Source: Macrotrachela quadricornifera
Taxonomy: Eukaryota; Rotifera; Eurotatoria; Philodinida; Philodinidae
Direction of reading: 5' to 3'
DNA length: 64,000 bases
NCBI GenBank assembly: GCA_022393335.1
Contig: JAJEKB010021185.1
Span: forward strand, 1,414,311-1,478,310
Part shown: in pieces, positions 44,431 through 57,600 of the stretch
How positions within the stretch are numbered: position 1 is the stretch's first letter
Layout: the number at the start of each line of letters is the position of its first letter
Made by a program: the position numbers and the translations under genes
The notes under the pieces: generated by a model
Told to the model about the DNA's origin: nothing
The model's database searches: none
Seen by the model: the letters and a program-made list of their open reading frames with translations, nothing else

Positions 44431-45053
44431 ATTCTAGGAGAAATGCATATTTGTTTTTTTTTCATCTGAACTTGTCTTCTTAGTTCTAAATAAGGATAGT
44501 CGTAGCTTTGTATATTATAAATAGTAAACGAACAGAGCTAACTAATAATTGTAATCTGGAGGGAGACATAGTGAGTAATACATTTGTCTATCGTTCAAGT
44601 AACTTATTCATTTCCTTTTAATTGTTCCTTTCTCTTATTGAACCATTTCGTCTTAAAAGGAAAACTATTTCTCTTGAAATTTCAGTATATCTGCCATTTT
44701 AAGTAATATATTATATATACATATTTTTTTTCTGTTCTTCTGTTTTCCTTTAATATGGCTACATATTTATATATTTTCTATTTCTGCTGTATGTATACAA
44801 TTTTGTGAGGGTGATCCATTTCTGCTGAAAATGGAACAATTTCTCGATTCATTGGTCTAATTGTTCACTGTTGAAAAAGAACAGTAATCGGCTCATCGTT
44901 ATGATGTATTGTGGGAAATGATCATCGCAACATTCGGAAGCTGTAGGTACGAGAGAATCTTTCGTGTTTTATTAGAAATATTCGAAAAAAAAGTAGAGCA
45001 CTGTCATCTAGAGACGGTGAAATGACGATACTCTCATGAATTAGTTTGTAGCA
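44431..45053. other. Intergenic between convergent units
   Basis: AT-rich; no ORF or repeat of note. It probably contains the 3' end of the F-box gene. Confidence 0.4.
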
Positions 45054-46965
45054 CTAGTGACCATTTGTGATTTCTGTTTGATCACTAGTGGTCGCCTCGA
45101 GCCATACTTGAAGAGATCGATTATCGTCACTTAGTGAAATTTTCTTTCTTTTCTCAGTAAGCCACTTAATAATATTCATCCATGAAGTTGTCGAACCTCG
45201 ATGTCGTATAAATGTCACACTTGATACATGATCAATATACTGAAGAACTAGCTGCATGCATTCAACGTCGGTCGTTTGAACTTTCAGATGCTTTATTTGA
45301 CGAGATATCACTGTACAGATATTTTCAGTTATTTCTGTTGAATCATTTGCATAGGATATAGCAAGAGTTTGAACATTGTATGCTAAGCTCAACAAAGTAG
45401 ACAACGTCTTCGATTCAAAATAATGACAACCCGAAAGGAACAACCAAATTTCCGTAAGTTGAGATAAATCCATTAAAGTCGAAAGAAGTCGAAATGAGTC
45501 AATCGGCCAATCGATGTCGAGTGCAAGTTGAGTTACATGTTGGAAAATTCGATCAACTGGCTGGTTCAACTAGAAAGAGAAAAAAGAATCTAGAGTTAAA
45601 TTCTTTCTTATCTTTTTCTCAAGATATAGAATAATGTGTTTCATGCGATTGAAGAATTTTCGAGCTCTGTCTAATAAATCATTTATATAAAGTAACTCAT
45701 CTTTAATAATTAGACTTAGTGCCAACCTTATGTGAAGAAATAGCTTTGTTCATTGCTGACAAGTTCAAACGAGCATTCCATGTGCTGCTCATTTTGGTTT
45801 TATTATCATTCTTCGTCGTCGATGTTGAGTACGATAAAATGCTCGAAGAGAGATTGCCAGGAAAGCCAACGTTTGAGATCGTTGGTGAATACAAGGTGAT
45901 TCCAGGTCTGACGTCATTATAGATATATTGACATGTGACATACCAGCGTTTTTCCTCGAGCCAAAATGATGTACGAAATGATTTCATAATCAATTCTACA
46001 ACCTTCACATTTTCATAGTCATAATCATCAGCAAAAATGTAAAATTCAAACTTTTTAAGTAAGGATAACTTGGAACGGATAAATTGTTCCCATTGAGATA
46101 AGCGTTGGAGAAAACTGATTGTGGAATGATGACTGACTATGTGCAGATAGACAAGTGAAGGAATAAATGAGAGAAGAGATTCCAACTGATTAATTAGTAA
46201 GGACGGACCTTTTAATGTCAGAGAAGTCAATAGTGGAAACGATGTCGAAGGAATAATCTGATCCGTTTCGTACATAATATGATAATGGTTCGATGAAAAC
46301 TCTCGAAGATTAGGTAAATGATAGAGAATATCACATAATTGCTTCGGAGTACAACTGTCGATAGTCAATGCTTCTAATTTGGATTGATTTGACTTCGGTG
46401 TTTGATAGATTTTAGGATTAATATTGTGCAAGTACAGTTTGCGAAGACTCGGCATAACGATGACTGATGGTAGAAGATCAATTACATCAGGTCTCCTGTA
46501 TCCGTCCTCTATCCATCTCAAGGATAGTGACTTCAACGCAGGAACGGCCAAAATAAGATCTATCATTTTCTTGCCATCAGATTCGTTCATGTGAAAAAAA
46601 AGATTTAACGAATGAAGATTCGTTAATCGATTAATGTCGATGAGTAGAAGAAATAAAAGAACTCGGTTTGTTATCTCACTGGTGGAATGCATTGTACTTA
46701 TAAGAACACATGAAACTATGTTTTCGGGTTGAATTATTCGACATACACGATAAACATCAGCCTTCCGTGACGTACTAGTAATTTTGATGGTATATTGATT
46801 GTAAGCATTGGTAATTGCATAAAAGTATTTACAAACATTACGAAATGAGACTAAAATATCTGTTGCATAGAGTCGATCAAGAATGCCATAAAGAAGTTCA
46901 ACAGGAAGTGTCACCAGAGATGGAGTATGTTCGATAGACATTGTTGAATTCAACAAATGATGCAT
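45054..46965 (-). CDS. F-box/LRR-like protein
   Basis: Two exons (46965-45727 and 45569-45054), both phase 0 across a 158-nt intron (acceptor TTTCTCTTTCTAG), encode 584 aa. A second ATG at 46941 (MSIEHTPSLVTLP) could be used instead. The F-box at residues 15-50 (LPVELLYGILDRL, FRNVCKYFYAI) would recruit the SKP1-cullin ubiquitin ligase. The rest consists of degenerate leucine-rich repeats (LTNLHSLNLFF, MPSLRKLYLHN, FPLLTSLTLKG, LTEIWLFLSG) for target binding. This architecture is greatly expanded in bdelloids. The intron donor is GTTGGC, which is weak, so exon 2 could alternatively be a separate fragment. The target is unknown. Confidence 0.8.
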
Positions 46966-47145
46966 GCTGTTCTCTATGTTACAGAGCAGAAAAAGAAAAA
47001 TGATTCAATCATGTTTTTATTTCTTTTCTTTCATATATAGATGTTTTTTCCCACTTACATGATCACATGTTGACGTTCTTTTTTTCACAACCGTCGATTT
47101 CAAAGGAAAATTAAAACAAACGATGACGCGGGATGTGTCATATAC

Positions 47146-48066
47146 CGGGTAAACCAAAATGATTGCAACATCGAGTATTTTGCAAATAACTCACCAGGGA
47201 TAAATCCTATAACATTGACTTTTTTTTAGAAGATGCGTCGTGAAATTCTCTACAACTGCAGCAAGAAGAAGTTCCTTTGAAACAAACGAATGATTTCATT
47301 ATAAAGCTAAAACTGAATCGGTATGAAATGGTGAAACGTCCCATTACTTGAAGGTATTACAAAAGTAGTGGCAGCAGCACTTTTTTTGCTTTTGAAAAAG
47401 CTCAAAAAAAAAATTCGTTTTTTATAAAAAGATAGAGCGTTTTCTGTTTTATTTTTCTATGCGATTTGATTAGTATTCATCTACTATCATACTAATAGAA
47501 TTTTGATAAAACTATTTTTGTTGACAACTAGTTGGTTAGTTTTGATCATAACGTGTAAAGTATTTTGTATTCCATTTTATCAACGTTTGACAAGTTATAT
47601 TAAAACTCCAAAATATACCACAAGATGCAGCGTGAAAAACTCTACAGTTTATAAAGGACTATTTATTTAATAGTTACATTTTTTATCTTTAAAATGGGGA
47701 AACACTAACGTGAGCGACTAAATTTCGACGTTGCGAAAATAGGCCTTCTTTTTACGGAGAGTTATATTCGGTTTTGTCCATGTGATCTTTTTATAGGTAT
47801 TCTTTCTAAATTGTAGAGCCTTTCATGCTGGATCGTGTAGTGTGTTTTGTTTTTCTAATAAACAGATCAAGTAATAAGAAGGTGATATGGGGAAAAACGA
47901 ATATGGCCCTTATCAAAAGAAGATCCTCTTTTTTCAAAAATGAAATTTGGTCGTCCAGAGTTCTGTTCATTTGGAAAACAAAAGCGTGCGACTATAAAAT
48001 AAGTAGCTTTTTATAAACTGTAGAGTTTTTCACAGTGCATCTTGTGGTATATTTTGATTTTTAATA
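47146..48066. mobile_element. Foldback repeat R1, copy C, with adjacent mariner-like remnant
   Basis: 47346-47745 follows copy B closely (AGATAGAGCGTTTT, AAGATGCAGCGTGAAAAAC). The arm is repeated in reverse at about 47805-47865 and again at 47900-48062 (GTAGAGTTTTTCACAGTGCA). In front, 47146-47262 has another AGAAGATGCGTCGTGAAATT motif behind a GGGTAAACCAAAATG end like those of mariner MITEs. It is a composite of related insertions. Confidence 0.65.
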
Positions 48067-48073
48067 CAATTTG

Positions 48074-49231
48074 TTAACCCTTTACGTCCGACTCCCAGAA
48101 GGCAGGTAGCAAAAAGTCTTTTCGCATGTTTTTGTTGTTTTCTTATCGCGTAGATAGTAAAAATGCATTTTTTTAATCAAAAAAGGATTTCGGTGCCGAA
48201 AAACCCGATGTTGCCATTTTGCATTCAAGCATAGACGTAATTCACATTTTGAACATAATATTCTTGTGTAACTGGTACGGTCTGAATTTCGACACTACCC
48301 TTTTTCTATCTGTACAGGCCAATGGTCATATTTATCTAACCGAACGTTTGTTGGTGGTACAGAATTCGGTAAAGCTCTTTGTACTCATTTCATCTTCTTC
48401 TTCACTAAGTCCACTTGGTACAACAGTATGTCGTTTAGAATTTCTTGTATTTGGCATTATCAAAGACAAAACGTTGATCAAGAACAACTGAAGAAATTAA
48501 AATGTTATTATCCACTGCTACACTCATTTCGTATATATATAGTGTTCGTGATAGGAATTTCTATCACGTTCACAAGTGTTGGAAATATCCATGCGTCACA
48601 TACTGAATTTTTCCTAAGTGACATATTGGGGGATTTCCCAGTATGTTATTACATGTTCTATATTGGACTTTTCCCGGTATATTATTAGTCTCGTGCATGA
48701 CGACAGAAAGTAAGAAGATATAGGTAAAATACATACAGATGGTGACGTTATAACAATAATAGAAAGAAAGAAATGATGCGCAACGGAATGCCACCACGTA
48801 ACAACGTTATTTTGACAATCGAAGATAGAATACAAGTTTTAAAATTTTTTGTTCCCTTACGGCCGAGTGTTGCCAAATGATAGCATCCCTATTTTTTATT
48901 GTTCAAATTTATACAATAATAGTAGCTGACGAGACAATACATAACAGCTTTATGGAGGAAAATTAACCACTAATTGCCTTCACCACTGAATGTTCAGTTG
49001 CATCAAAAAATCGTTTTTACGATTTATATACTTTTTTGGGGCATCGCATAAAACCTCAATCACTTTCACTGAGAAGGTTTTTTTCTCTTCTGAACGCCTG
49101 AATATGTGCTGAAATGTGTGGGCATAATTATCGAATTGTTAAAAAAATGATAAACCATCGCTATACGTCGATTTTGCACAAAATATTAGCTCAATGTTGC
49201 CATATGGCAACATCCGGACGTAAAGGGTTAA
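48074..49231. mobile_element. Non-autonomous piggyBac-like element (1150 bp)
   Basis: The TTAA duplication is at 48074-48077 and 49228-49231. The 13-bp inverted ends CCCTTTACGTCCG are exact. Subterminal GATGTTGCCA occurs near both ends, and a further CCCTTACGGCCGAGTGTTGCC lies at 48852. The inner motif AGGATTTCGGTGCCGAAAA resembles the end of the piggyBac remnant at 44412. No intact transposase is present. It inserted into the distal arm of R1 copy C. Confidence 0.85.
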
Positions 49232-50232
49232 CTTACTGAACATCACCTTTCTCGTTCGGATACTATTGACTTTGGCTAAGGAGTGGATTAAGTGGCCGTT
49301 ATTATGAGTTTTACACAAAGAAATATTTGCTAAGACATTCTTACTAGATACGAATTTGGCATTTTCTTACCATTTATACAAAGTGTTATTTTGGTTTCCT
49401 TGGGATGATGATTGAATAATCAATTTTTATTTATATAAATTTAAAACCTGTTCGCTTTCAGACATTGCAACAATACAAAAAAATGAATAAAATTATCATG
49501 AGTATCAATCGAGCAATTATGATGTTAATGAGTATCAGGAAAATACGCTTCAAATCACTCCCGCTCTCACAGACTGCTGTTACTTTCAAAGATAATATTA
49601 ACGGATAGAGGGCAAACTTGTGCATTCATAAAACCCTACTTCTACCTATTTACCTCTAGCCCATTCCGATGTACTTTTATTTATTCCCATCCCCTCACCC
49701 TCAACAAGTCATTATAAAGGCTGAAATAGCTTTTTCTAGCTGAGAGTCGGTAAAATTTTCTTTCATTATTTTTTTTTTGATTACTTCACAGAAAATAGAT
49801 AGAAGTGTGATCTTATGAATGCAGAATTTTACGCCCGATCTATTGATATTATCTTCGAAGATAATGATGACCGAAATGAAGAGAAGTGGCTTAGAATGTA
49901 TCTGACATATAACTTACTGATATGGATTCTATGGATAGATATTATGTTTTCCTCTACTTTTTGTAAACACTTCGCAAAGAAGAAATTTGTTTCGCATTTG
50001 AAAATCAACCCTTTTTAATACAAGTATATAATCAAGATCTCTTTGCATTGAGATCATGTGATGATAGAAATTCTACAATTTGAATATGTGTTTACCAAGA
50101 AAAGAAGTAAGAGAGAGTAAGAAGAACTAATGTTTTATTTAAGTATTTACAAATAATATTGATTACAATAAATAGTTCAAACATAAATAGATTCAGTTAT
50201 TTTCTGCAGGAAGTTCAACTGTTTGATAGTCA
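49232..50232. other. Intergenic
   Basis: A reversed CCCTCACCCTCAAC tract (a GGGTGA-type motif) lies at 49686-49700. A 67-codon ORF at 49815-50018 is without domain. Nothing else is supported. Confidence 0.45.
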
Positions 50233-51270
50233 TTATATCTGTGGATAATTTATTGCTATTTTTCGTTGTTGTCGTCGTCTATGTAGATCAAGATAAATAC
50301 CAAATAATACATAGGCTAATTGTCGACGAAATCGATCAGAAACACATAGATATATATAAAATGGACTCTATATAGAAAAGAAGATTCATTTCTAATAAAT
50401 AATTCACCGACATATACTTACTGCAAAATATAAATTGACCAAACATATAGTTAAAGTATTAATAAACTGTAATATTGCCGAGGTGAGTGGATCTTGAGTC
50501 AATTGTGGCGATACTGTCAAAGGATATGTAATAGCATTGGGTAAAAGAGTAAAAAATCCGAAAATAACTTGTAATAAAACCATCACTGTTAATTGTTTGT
50601 CTAATTGACGTCGAACCAGAGGTAATGTTCTATGAGTCAACTGTTGTACATTACGATAAGCTAAACATCCAAAAATAAATGTTATGCATACAGGGAGAAT
50701 TTTTCCAAGAATAACAACATTTCCATAGGCAGCATATTGATCAAAGATTGGATTCGTTATTACACAGGTAAGTTTACCTGTAGTCATTGAGAGAACATGA
50801 TTATAGTAGATTAAATAAGGAACATTGTATACAATCCATATGAGAAGACATATTGAAACTAAATAATGAGCTAAATTAATATTACAGAATAATTGCCATT
50901 GTGGACGAGAACAAGTGGCAAAATATTGATCAATAGTTGCCAAACAAAAACAAGTCATGGATATTAAAGCACATACTTGAAAACAGTACAATCGAAATTT
51001 ACAAAAGGCAACAGATGAAAGTGACCAATCGATTCCAAAACCAAAAATAACAGTACGACTAAGTAAACCTGTCAATAATTGACCAATATTAACCAATGAC
51101 ATGATCGTTAAATAAAATGCACATGAATTTTGTCGAAAAGTTTGTAAACTGAGAAAAACAATGATAATTAAAAATCCACCAATAACACCACCAAGAATTG
51201 TCAATGTACCTAAATAGATTGTTATTTGTCTTCCAATATAATCTAATGATGAAATTGTTGTTGTCGACAT
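50233..51270 (-). CDS. Class A G-protein-coupled receptor (FMRFamide/peptide-receptor-like)
   Basis: Two phase-0 exons (51270-50422 and 50367-50233, intron 54 nt) encode 327 aa. The start is ATG at 51270 (MSTTTISSLDYIG). Seven hydrophobic helices are visible. The helix-3 Cys (AFCKFRLY) and the loop Cys (GKLTCVITN) can form the usual disulfide. The DRY position reads DQYF. The second exon supplies the end of helix 7 (SPFYIYLCVSDRFRRQ, replacing NPxxY) and a basic tail (LHRRRQQRK). Short N- and C-termini and these substitutions are typical of the very large bdelloid family of peptide-type receptors. The ligand is unknown; it acts at the plasma membrane. Confidence 0.87.
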
Positions 51271-52245
51271 ATTTTTCCTCACTTTTCTCAATGCTTATTT
51301 TTCATTAAATACGCTCGATCTTTCATCATTTTTTTTTATATTATTAAATATAGTCGATTTCACAATATTCTCAAAATAATGTCATAATTATTAATATGCA
51401 TAAATAACTCACTGCATACATCAAAAACATGTTGAGTGAATGTTCATTAATTTAATCTTCATTTATAAAAACATATTTTACATGCAACAATGAAAATATA
51501 CTTTCAACATGATTTTCCATGTGAATAAACTCATTTTAATTATCAAATATTATTATTATATCGTTTTATGATGACGTATTTACATGTTGATAACGTCATA
51601 CAATATTGTTGAGACGTAATACATTATAATAAAAAATATACAAAGAATATCAAAAGAATAGAAAGGTACAACTAAGTGACAAGTATATTCAATGGAATTT
51701 ATTCAGGATTCATCGCTTTATAATATTGGAATATTTTTCCAAATTAAGCTTTAAATAAGATCATTATCATTCTTTTATTTATTTATGATTTTTACGGTGT
51801 GAACTATAAGAAATGATAATTGATTAAATTGGTGCAAAGAGAAAGATTTATGAATTGATTTCAATACAGTTAAAGATTTTTAATTGATTGATTTCTTTTT
51901 TCAATTTTTATTAGTTTTTCTGATGTTGATTCATCGATGTAAAAAATATTTCTTTTAATATCTACAACCAATTTTCAAAAAAATTAAAAAAAGTTTAATT
52001 TATGGCTGCTTTTTTTTTCATGTATTTCAATATATTTCAAAATGTTTATCCCTTTGTTATATGGTCTTCTTTTGTTTATCTAGTTTTTTAATATCAATGT
52101 TAACTTTTATGATGTCTTTACTTTTGATAATCATATTTTATTTATTATTTCTTTCGTAAAGTTTTTCTAATAGCAGTAACAAAACTATTCAGTTTATCTT
52201 TATATATTTTGATAGATTTATAATAAAACATAACATTATTATCGT
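51271..52245. other. Intergenic, very AT-rich
   Basis: No ORF or repeat of note. It would include the GPCR promoter. Confidence 0.45.
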
Positions 52246-52249
52246 GTAT

Positions 52250-52470
52250 TGATCATGTCCCATGAATAGACATATACCAAACCCAAACCGTTTGGATTCA
52301 ATACTAAGACTACTTAAATGATTTATTTTTGAATATTATCTTCCTATACTTGTTTTTAACTTATAACTACTAGTCAAATTAATAGAAGTCAATTTAAATT
52401 CGACTAGAAACAACTAGTATTTGTAACGTTTTGGGAATTATCTGAGAATAGTATTCATAACTTTTAAGGG
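52250..52470 (+). repeat. Dispersed repeat R2, left copy
   Basis: It reads CAAACCGTTTGG, TTCAATACTAAGACTACTTA, then TTAACTTATAACTACTAGTC and onward. The same sequence lies in reverse complement at 59905-60135 with high similarity. The two copies flank the 54.6-58.1 kb gene. Confidence 0.8.
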
Positions 52471-54395
52471 TTACCTTGGAAGAATACTAGTTTTTTTAGG
52501 GTAACTTACACATGGTACAGTAATTTTCGAGAGATTTATGTGGTGATCGTGCGAATTTTCAGGAGTTATTGGTCATGATGTCACATGAATTTTATTAGTA
52601 TAATGAGTCTACATCTATAATTATTAAGAGATATTCAGGAACAACACTCAGAATCTTTCAAGAATCATCTACCGATATTGCTTGTGGTTTTTTAAACTTT
52701 ACCATATGTTGGAAAACATTATATGTAGCGCTTCAATCAATGGTTAAAAGGTACATTGCATCACTTTTCTACGGCTCTACATCACTTCAGTTCGGCATAA
52801 TTGCACTCTCATATTCTGAATATAACTCTATTCCTAACTACTCCTTCTTGTCTATTTTTGTCAACTCACTTGACTCTCAATTCTGATTCTGACCTGGTGT
52901 CAACTGCAACTTAATCTAGATTAGTTATAATATATTATTGTATGTGTAACTTATTCTGATTTTTCTGAGTAAGGATTAGGAATGGAGCTAGTGCAGCTGA
53001 GATGAGAAATCTTTTTTTAATATTCTTTGTAACAAAACAGAAAGAAAAATAATGGCAAATATATCTTAAGTCGATTCGACTAGGAGATGATAGTGAATCA
53101 TTCAGCCATAATTCACCATGTCAGAAAAGAAAACTATTTTCTTTAAAATATCTTGAATATTATAGAATAGGACATAAATGACATGGTGATAAGAAATTTA
53201 AATATTTCGATTCTAGTTCAATCAAATATACTCATTTTTTGTTTGATAATAGAATCTTATTTAAAATATATTTTCATACAAAATAATATAAACACATGCT
53301 TCTATTAAGTATTATTAGTTACTTCATTGAAGAAATTTTATTTGTTATTAAGTAAGAAAAATACATATGATAGATGATTTTTAGTTGTTATTTAAATCAT
53401 TCAATCTGATTCGATTTTCGTGAAATTCTGTCTATTTATATTCAATAGTCCTTTTTTTTTTATGTCGAACCGAATAATTATTCAAGGTTGTTTCTTTCTG
53501 TCTTATGTATCTTGTACATTAATGACGAAATAACAAAACAAAATTTCGATTACCTACTAATCGCATGATCGAAGAAAATGAAGTATTTGTACGCAGTATT
53601 CATAGGTACCGTATCAGTTATTAAGAGAAAATCAAGCAATAATAATCAAGAGAAACCAACATGAAGATAGCATAGAAAATAAAATCCTTCTATTCTGATT
53701 GTGACAGATTTTTTTTGTCTTAATACAACATTGATGCAAATAGACCAGATTTTCATCAGTAGTTAATTTAAAAGTAGTGATTAGAATATTTTAAATTTTC
53801 AAGAATATAAAATCAAACTTTTTTGATTTGATATCTAAAAGGTTTTAATTCTCCATTCTGTTTTTTAGACATGGATTTTAGCATTTGAACAAACCAATTC
53901 GAAAAAATTTCTTTTAAATAACAACTAAAACTTATCTGTAAAACATTTCACATGTATTTTTCCTTACTTAATAATAAAGTATAAAAAGAAATTTTGAATA
54001 AAATTCTATTATTAACCAAAAAATCAGCTCATCTGATTGGATTAGAATATGAATATTTAAATTTTTTATCGCCATGTTATTTATGATCCACTTTGTATAC
54101 GTATTTCTTTTTTTGTTTTTTTTTTCTACCATCGAACAAAGAATCGAAAGAAAAGACAAAATTGTATAATATATCTTGATGAAAAAATTAATGTGAAAAT
54201 TATTCATCCCATTTACATATGTAGGAAGTAACACGGTTGATTGATTCACATAAATAAATAAACAAATACTTGGAAAAAACCAAGTAAATTCAATGAATAT
54301 ATATAAGTAAGATAGATTGTATCTAATATACATAAAAATAATTTCAACATATTACCCAGGTGTTCCCTCGTAAATACTAAAAATTATGCGCATTT
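52471..54395. other. Intergenic, no gene recognised
   Basis: AT-rich. A minus ORF at 54333-53968 is hydrophobic and low in complexity, without start context or homology. It is not annotated. Confidence 0.4.
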
Positions 54396-54399
54396 CTCT

Positions 54400-54483
54400 C
54401 TTATATGACGACATTTTCAAATGATAAGCATCATATAATCATGAAACAATAGAAGAGATAAGATTCCCATAACGCTGTAGAGA
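54400..54483 (+). repeat. Direct repeat R3, left copy
   Basis: TATATGACGACATTTTCAAA, TGATAAGCATCATA and AGAAGAGATAAGAT recur in the same order and orientation at about 59046-59140. The two lie on either side of the PPC-domain gene. Confidence 0.55.
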
Positions 54484-54489
54484 CTACTC

Positions 54490-54546
54490 ATATCATCAAA
54501 ATCGGCGATAAATCACCAAAAATGACCCGATTTCGATGACATGGGT
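54490..54546. mobile_element. Fragment of the CCCATGTCATC MITE
   Basis: CACCAAAAATGACCCGATTT and CGATGACATGGG match the right end of the element at 17193-17351. A short inverted match (ATCATCAAAATCGGCGAT) precedes it. Confidence 0.7.
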
Positions 54547-54614
54547 ATTAAAAATTACATTCTCTATTTTGTTTTTAAGAGAAAAACTTGATAAATGGAA
54601 TAAAACTTACGACT

Positions 54615-57600
54615 ATGATGCAAGAATCTATGAATTCAAATGCACCAAAGTATGTCGTAAGTAGTGTCTTGCGAATAAATGGCCGAAGAAACAATATGAA
54701 AACTCATTTAACAACAATAACGAATACAGTCAATTATTCATCATCAAAATATATCCATTTATATTGGACTTTATTTTCTGATACAGACCTTTCAACTGTT
54801 CTAACTATTGGATTATTTTTTGCATTAATTCCAAGTAAGAATCTTAACAAATATTTTATTGATTAAACTAAAGATTTATTCAAAAGAGTTATTCCTTATT
54901 CTCTTACGAAGGTCCATCCATTACTAAAACTATACGAAAATACTTTAGCGTTTTCAAGTTTTAAAAGTAATTTATTTCAAGTATTTTGATTTTGCCTAAT
55001 ACGAAAGTGAATAAAGACTAATTTGAATATCTCTGACACACTGCTCCATTTAGACTTAGACATCGAGTAAAAATGAATGTATTTCAAAATTTTCAGGAAA
55101 CGTCTTTTTTTTTTTTGCGAGAAATTCTTATCTGAATTCAATTGAATCAGACTGAAAAGTTAGAAGTATTTGTGCCAAAAACAGTTTTACCTATACTTTC
55201 ATAACGAGAACATGAAGTATTACGAGACAGTGCTTAATATTGATAATTTTATTTCACTTATTTAGCGACGACATCAAATATTATTTCATCAACTTATGCA
55301 TCGACAACGACACCTACTATTACATCAACATACTCGGGCTCCTTCACCTCGGGCAATGCATTATTTATGCGACCTGGTGGTTCTTCAAGTAGTCTCTATT
55401 ATTATCAAGCGATTCGAGTGACAGTTTCAACATCTGATACATATAGTTTCACAAGTAGCAGCTCAATTAATACTTACGGTTATTTTTATAATGAATCTTT
55501 TAATCCATCCTATCCATCTCAGAATTTGATCAAATCTGATGGTGGTAACATAGGCAATCAGCAGTTTCGAATTAATATCTCACTAGAATATAGACGTACA
55601 TACTTTTTGGTTGTTTCCACATATTATGCGGAGGCTACAGGAAGTTACATAATCAATGCAGTTGGTCCAGGCTCGGTTAGTCTCACTTCAATTACGACAA
55701 CAACAACAACAAGACCAATGAGCAGCAGATCATCAACAATAGAACGTGAGTGAATCTAAGTGTATATTGTATTTTAGAAAACTATCGACAACAAATAAAT
55801 AATTAAAGTAATTAGCGGAATTGATGCTTTGGATGCAAAATCCATTCAAAAGTCATTTTTAGGAGAATCTATTTGTATATGCTTAAGCACGAAGAAAAAA
55901 GCTTTTTGAGAATTATTAGGTGTGAGTAAATATTTTGCTTTACACTTTCTTCTGTGAAAAATAGGACATGAACTTTATGGATAAATTTGGATATTTTTTT
56001 TCCATTGAATATAGCATCATTGATCTCTCTTCCATTTTTTTCCTATTATTCATTGTATTTTCTATTCAGTTTGCCTGTTATTATCAAATTTTGTTTGATT
56101 TATATTTTTTAAACTGAGATGTTATCAGAATGTTTCATCCAATATCGTTGCTCAAAGTGACTCGAGTCGATGTCTGAATAATCTGATCTTGAAAATAGTC
56201 ACAACTAAGTCAGATTTGTTAGTAATTGTAAAAAATATAATAAGCGCCATTTTCAAAAGGATAAATCAGTACTTCATATTGATGATTGTATTCCATTTAT
56301 TTAGCGACAACAATGAATACTACTTCACCAATTTCTGTAACACCAACGGTACGTTCTCCTTCATTTATGTATTTGGGTTCTTTATTATCAAACAGTTCAA
56401 TATTTTCTCGCCCTAATAATACAATAGATGGTTATTATTATTATCAAACAATCCAAGTGACAGTTTCAATATCTGGTTCATACATTTTTATAAGTAATAG
56501 TTCAATAGATGTTTGTGGTTATTTTTATACGTATCCTGTTGATCCATCTGATCCTACTATGAATTTAATCGCATATGATGATGATAGAAATGGATATAAT
56601 CAGTTTCATATCAAAGTTATTTTGCGTAATGATATCGTATATGCTTTACTTATTACAACGTATTCTCCTGCTACGACTGGATCTTATTCAATTGTAGCAA
56701 TTGGACCAGGATCGGCTGATCTATTTCCATTTTTACCGTTAACGAATAGACCAATAACTATTAAATGTAAGTAAATCAAAGTATCTATTGAATTTTTCGA
56801 AAAATATAAACAATGAATAGTTACATAAGTGATGTATTTTGATATTCAATTTGTTTAGCGACAACAACTATGATATCATCAATCTACTCAGATTATTTAT
56901 CATCAGACGACGGAGTATTTTTTCGATTTTATGGTTTTCAATATGATTATTATTATTATAAAGCATTTCGAATAATGATTTTTACATCTGGTAGATACAC
57001 ATTCACAAGTCGTAGTTCATTATATACATATGGTTGTTTATATTATGATCCAATTGATCCGTTTGATCGATATCGGAATTTAATTACATCTGATGATGGT
57101 AGTGACAACAATAGACAATTTAGAATTAGTTTTTATCTCAAGCCAGAATATACATATGTTTTAATTGTTACAACATATTCTGTAACTACTGTTGGCAGTT
57201 TCTCGATTGATATAACTGGACCAGAAAGAGTTAGTTTGACTTCATTTACACCATCAACTAATGGACCAATAAGAATAGCACGTAAGTCAATCAATAATCA
57301 TAATTCAAATCGAAAGATGATGATGAAGACAGAAGTATTTCAATTAGTCAAGTAGACTCATATCTCTTAGATTTATTTTAATTAATTTGACATATTATTT
57401 CCAAATTAATAATATTTAATCACATTCATTAGTAGATCTCTGCATAATTTTCTGCATCATTGCTTTGTTGATGAGAAATAACGTATTGATTTATAAAAAA
57501 AAATTTCTTACTTATAGAAAATTTTTTTTCTTGAGAATTATTTTACAAAATTTCTTTAAAAAAAATATCAATGAAAAACATTTTATATGAATAGTATATG

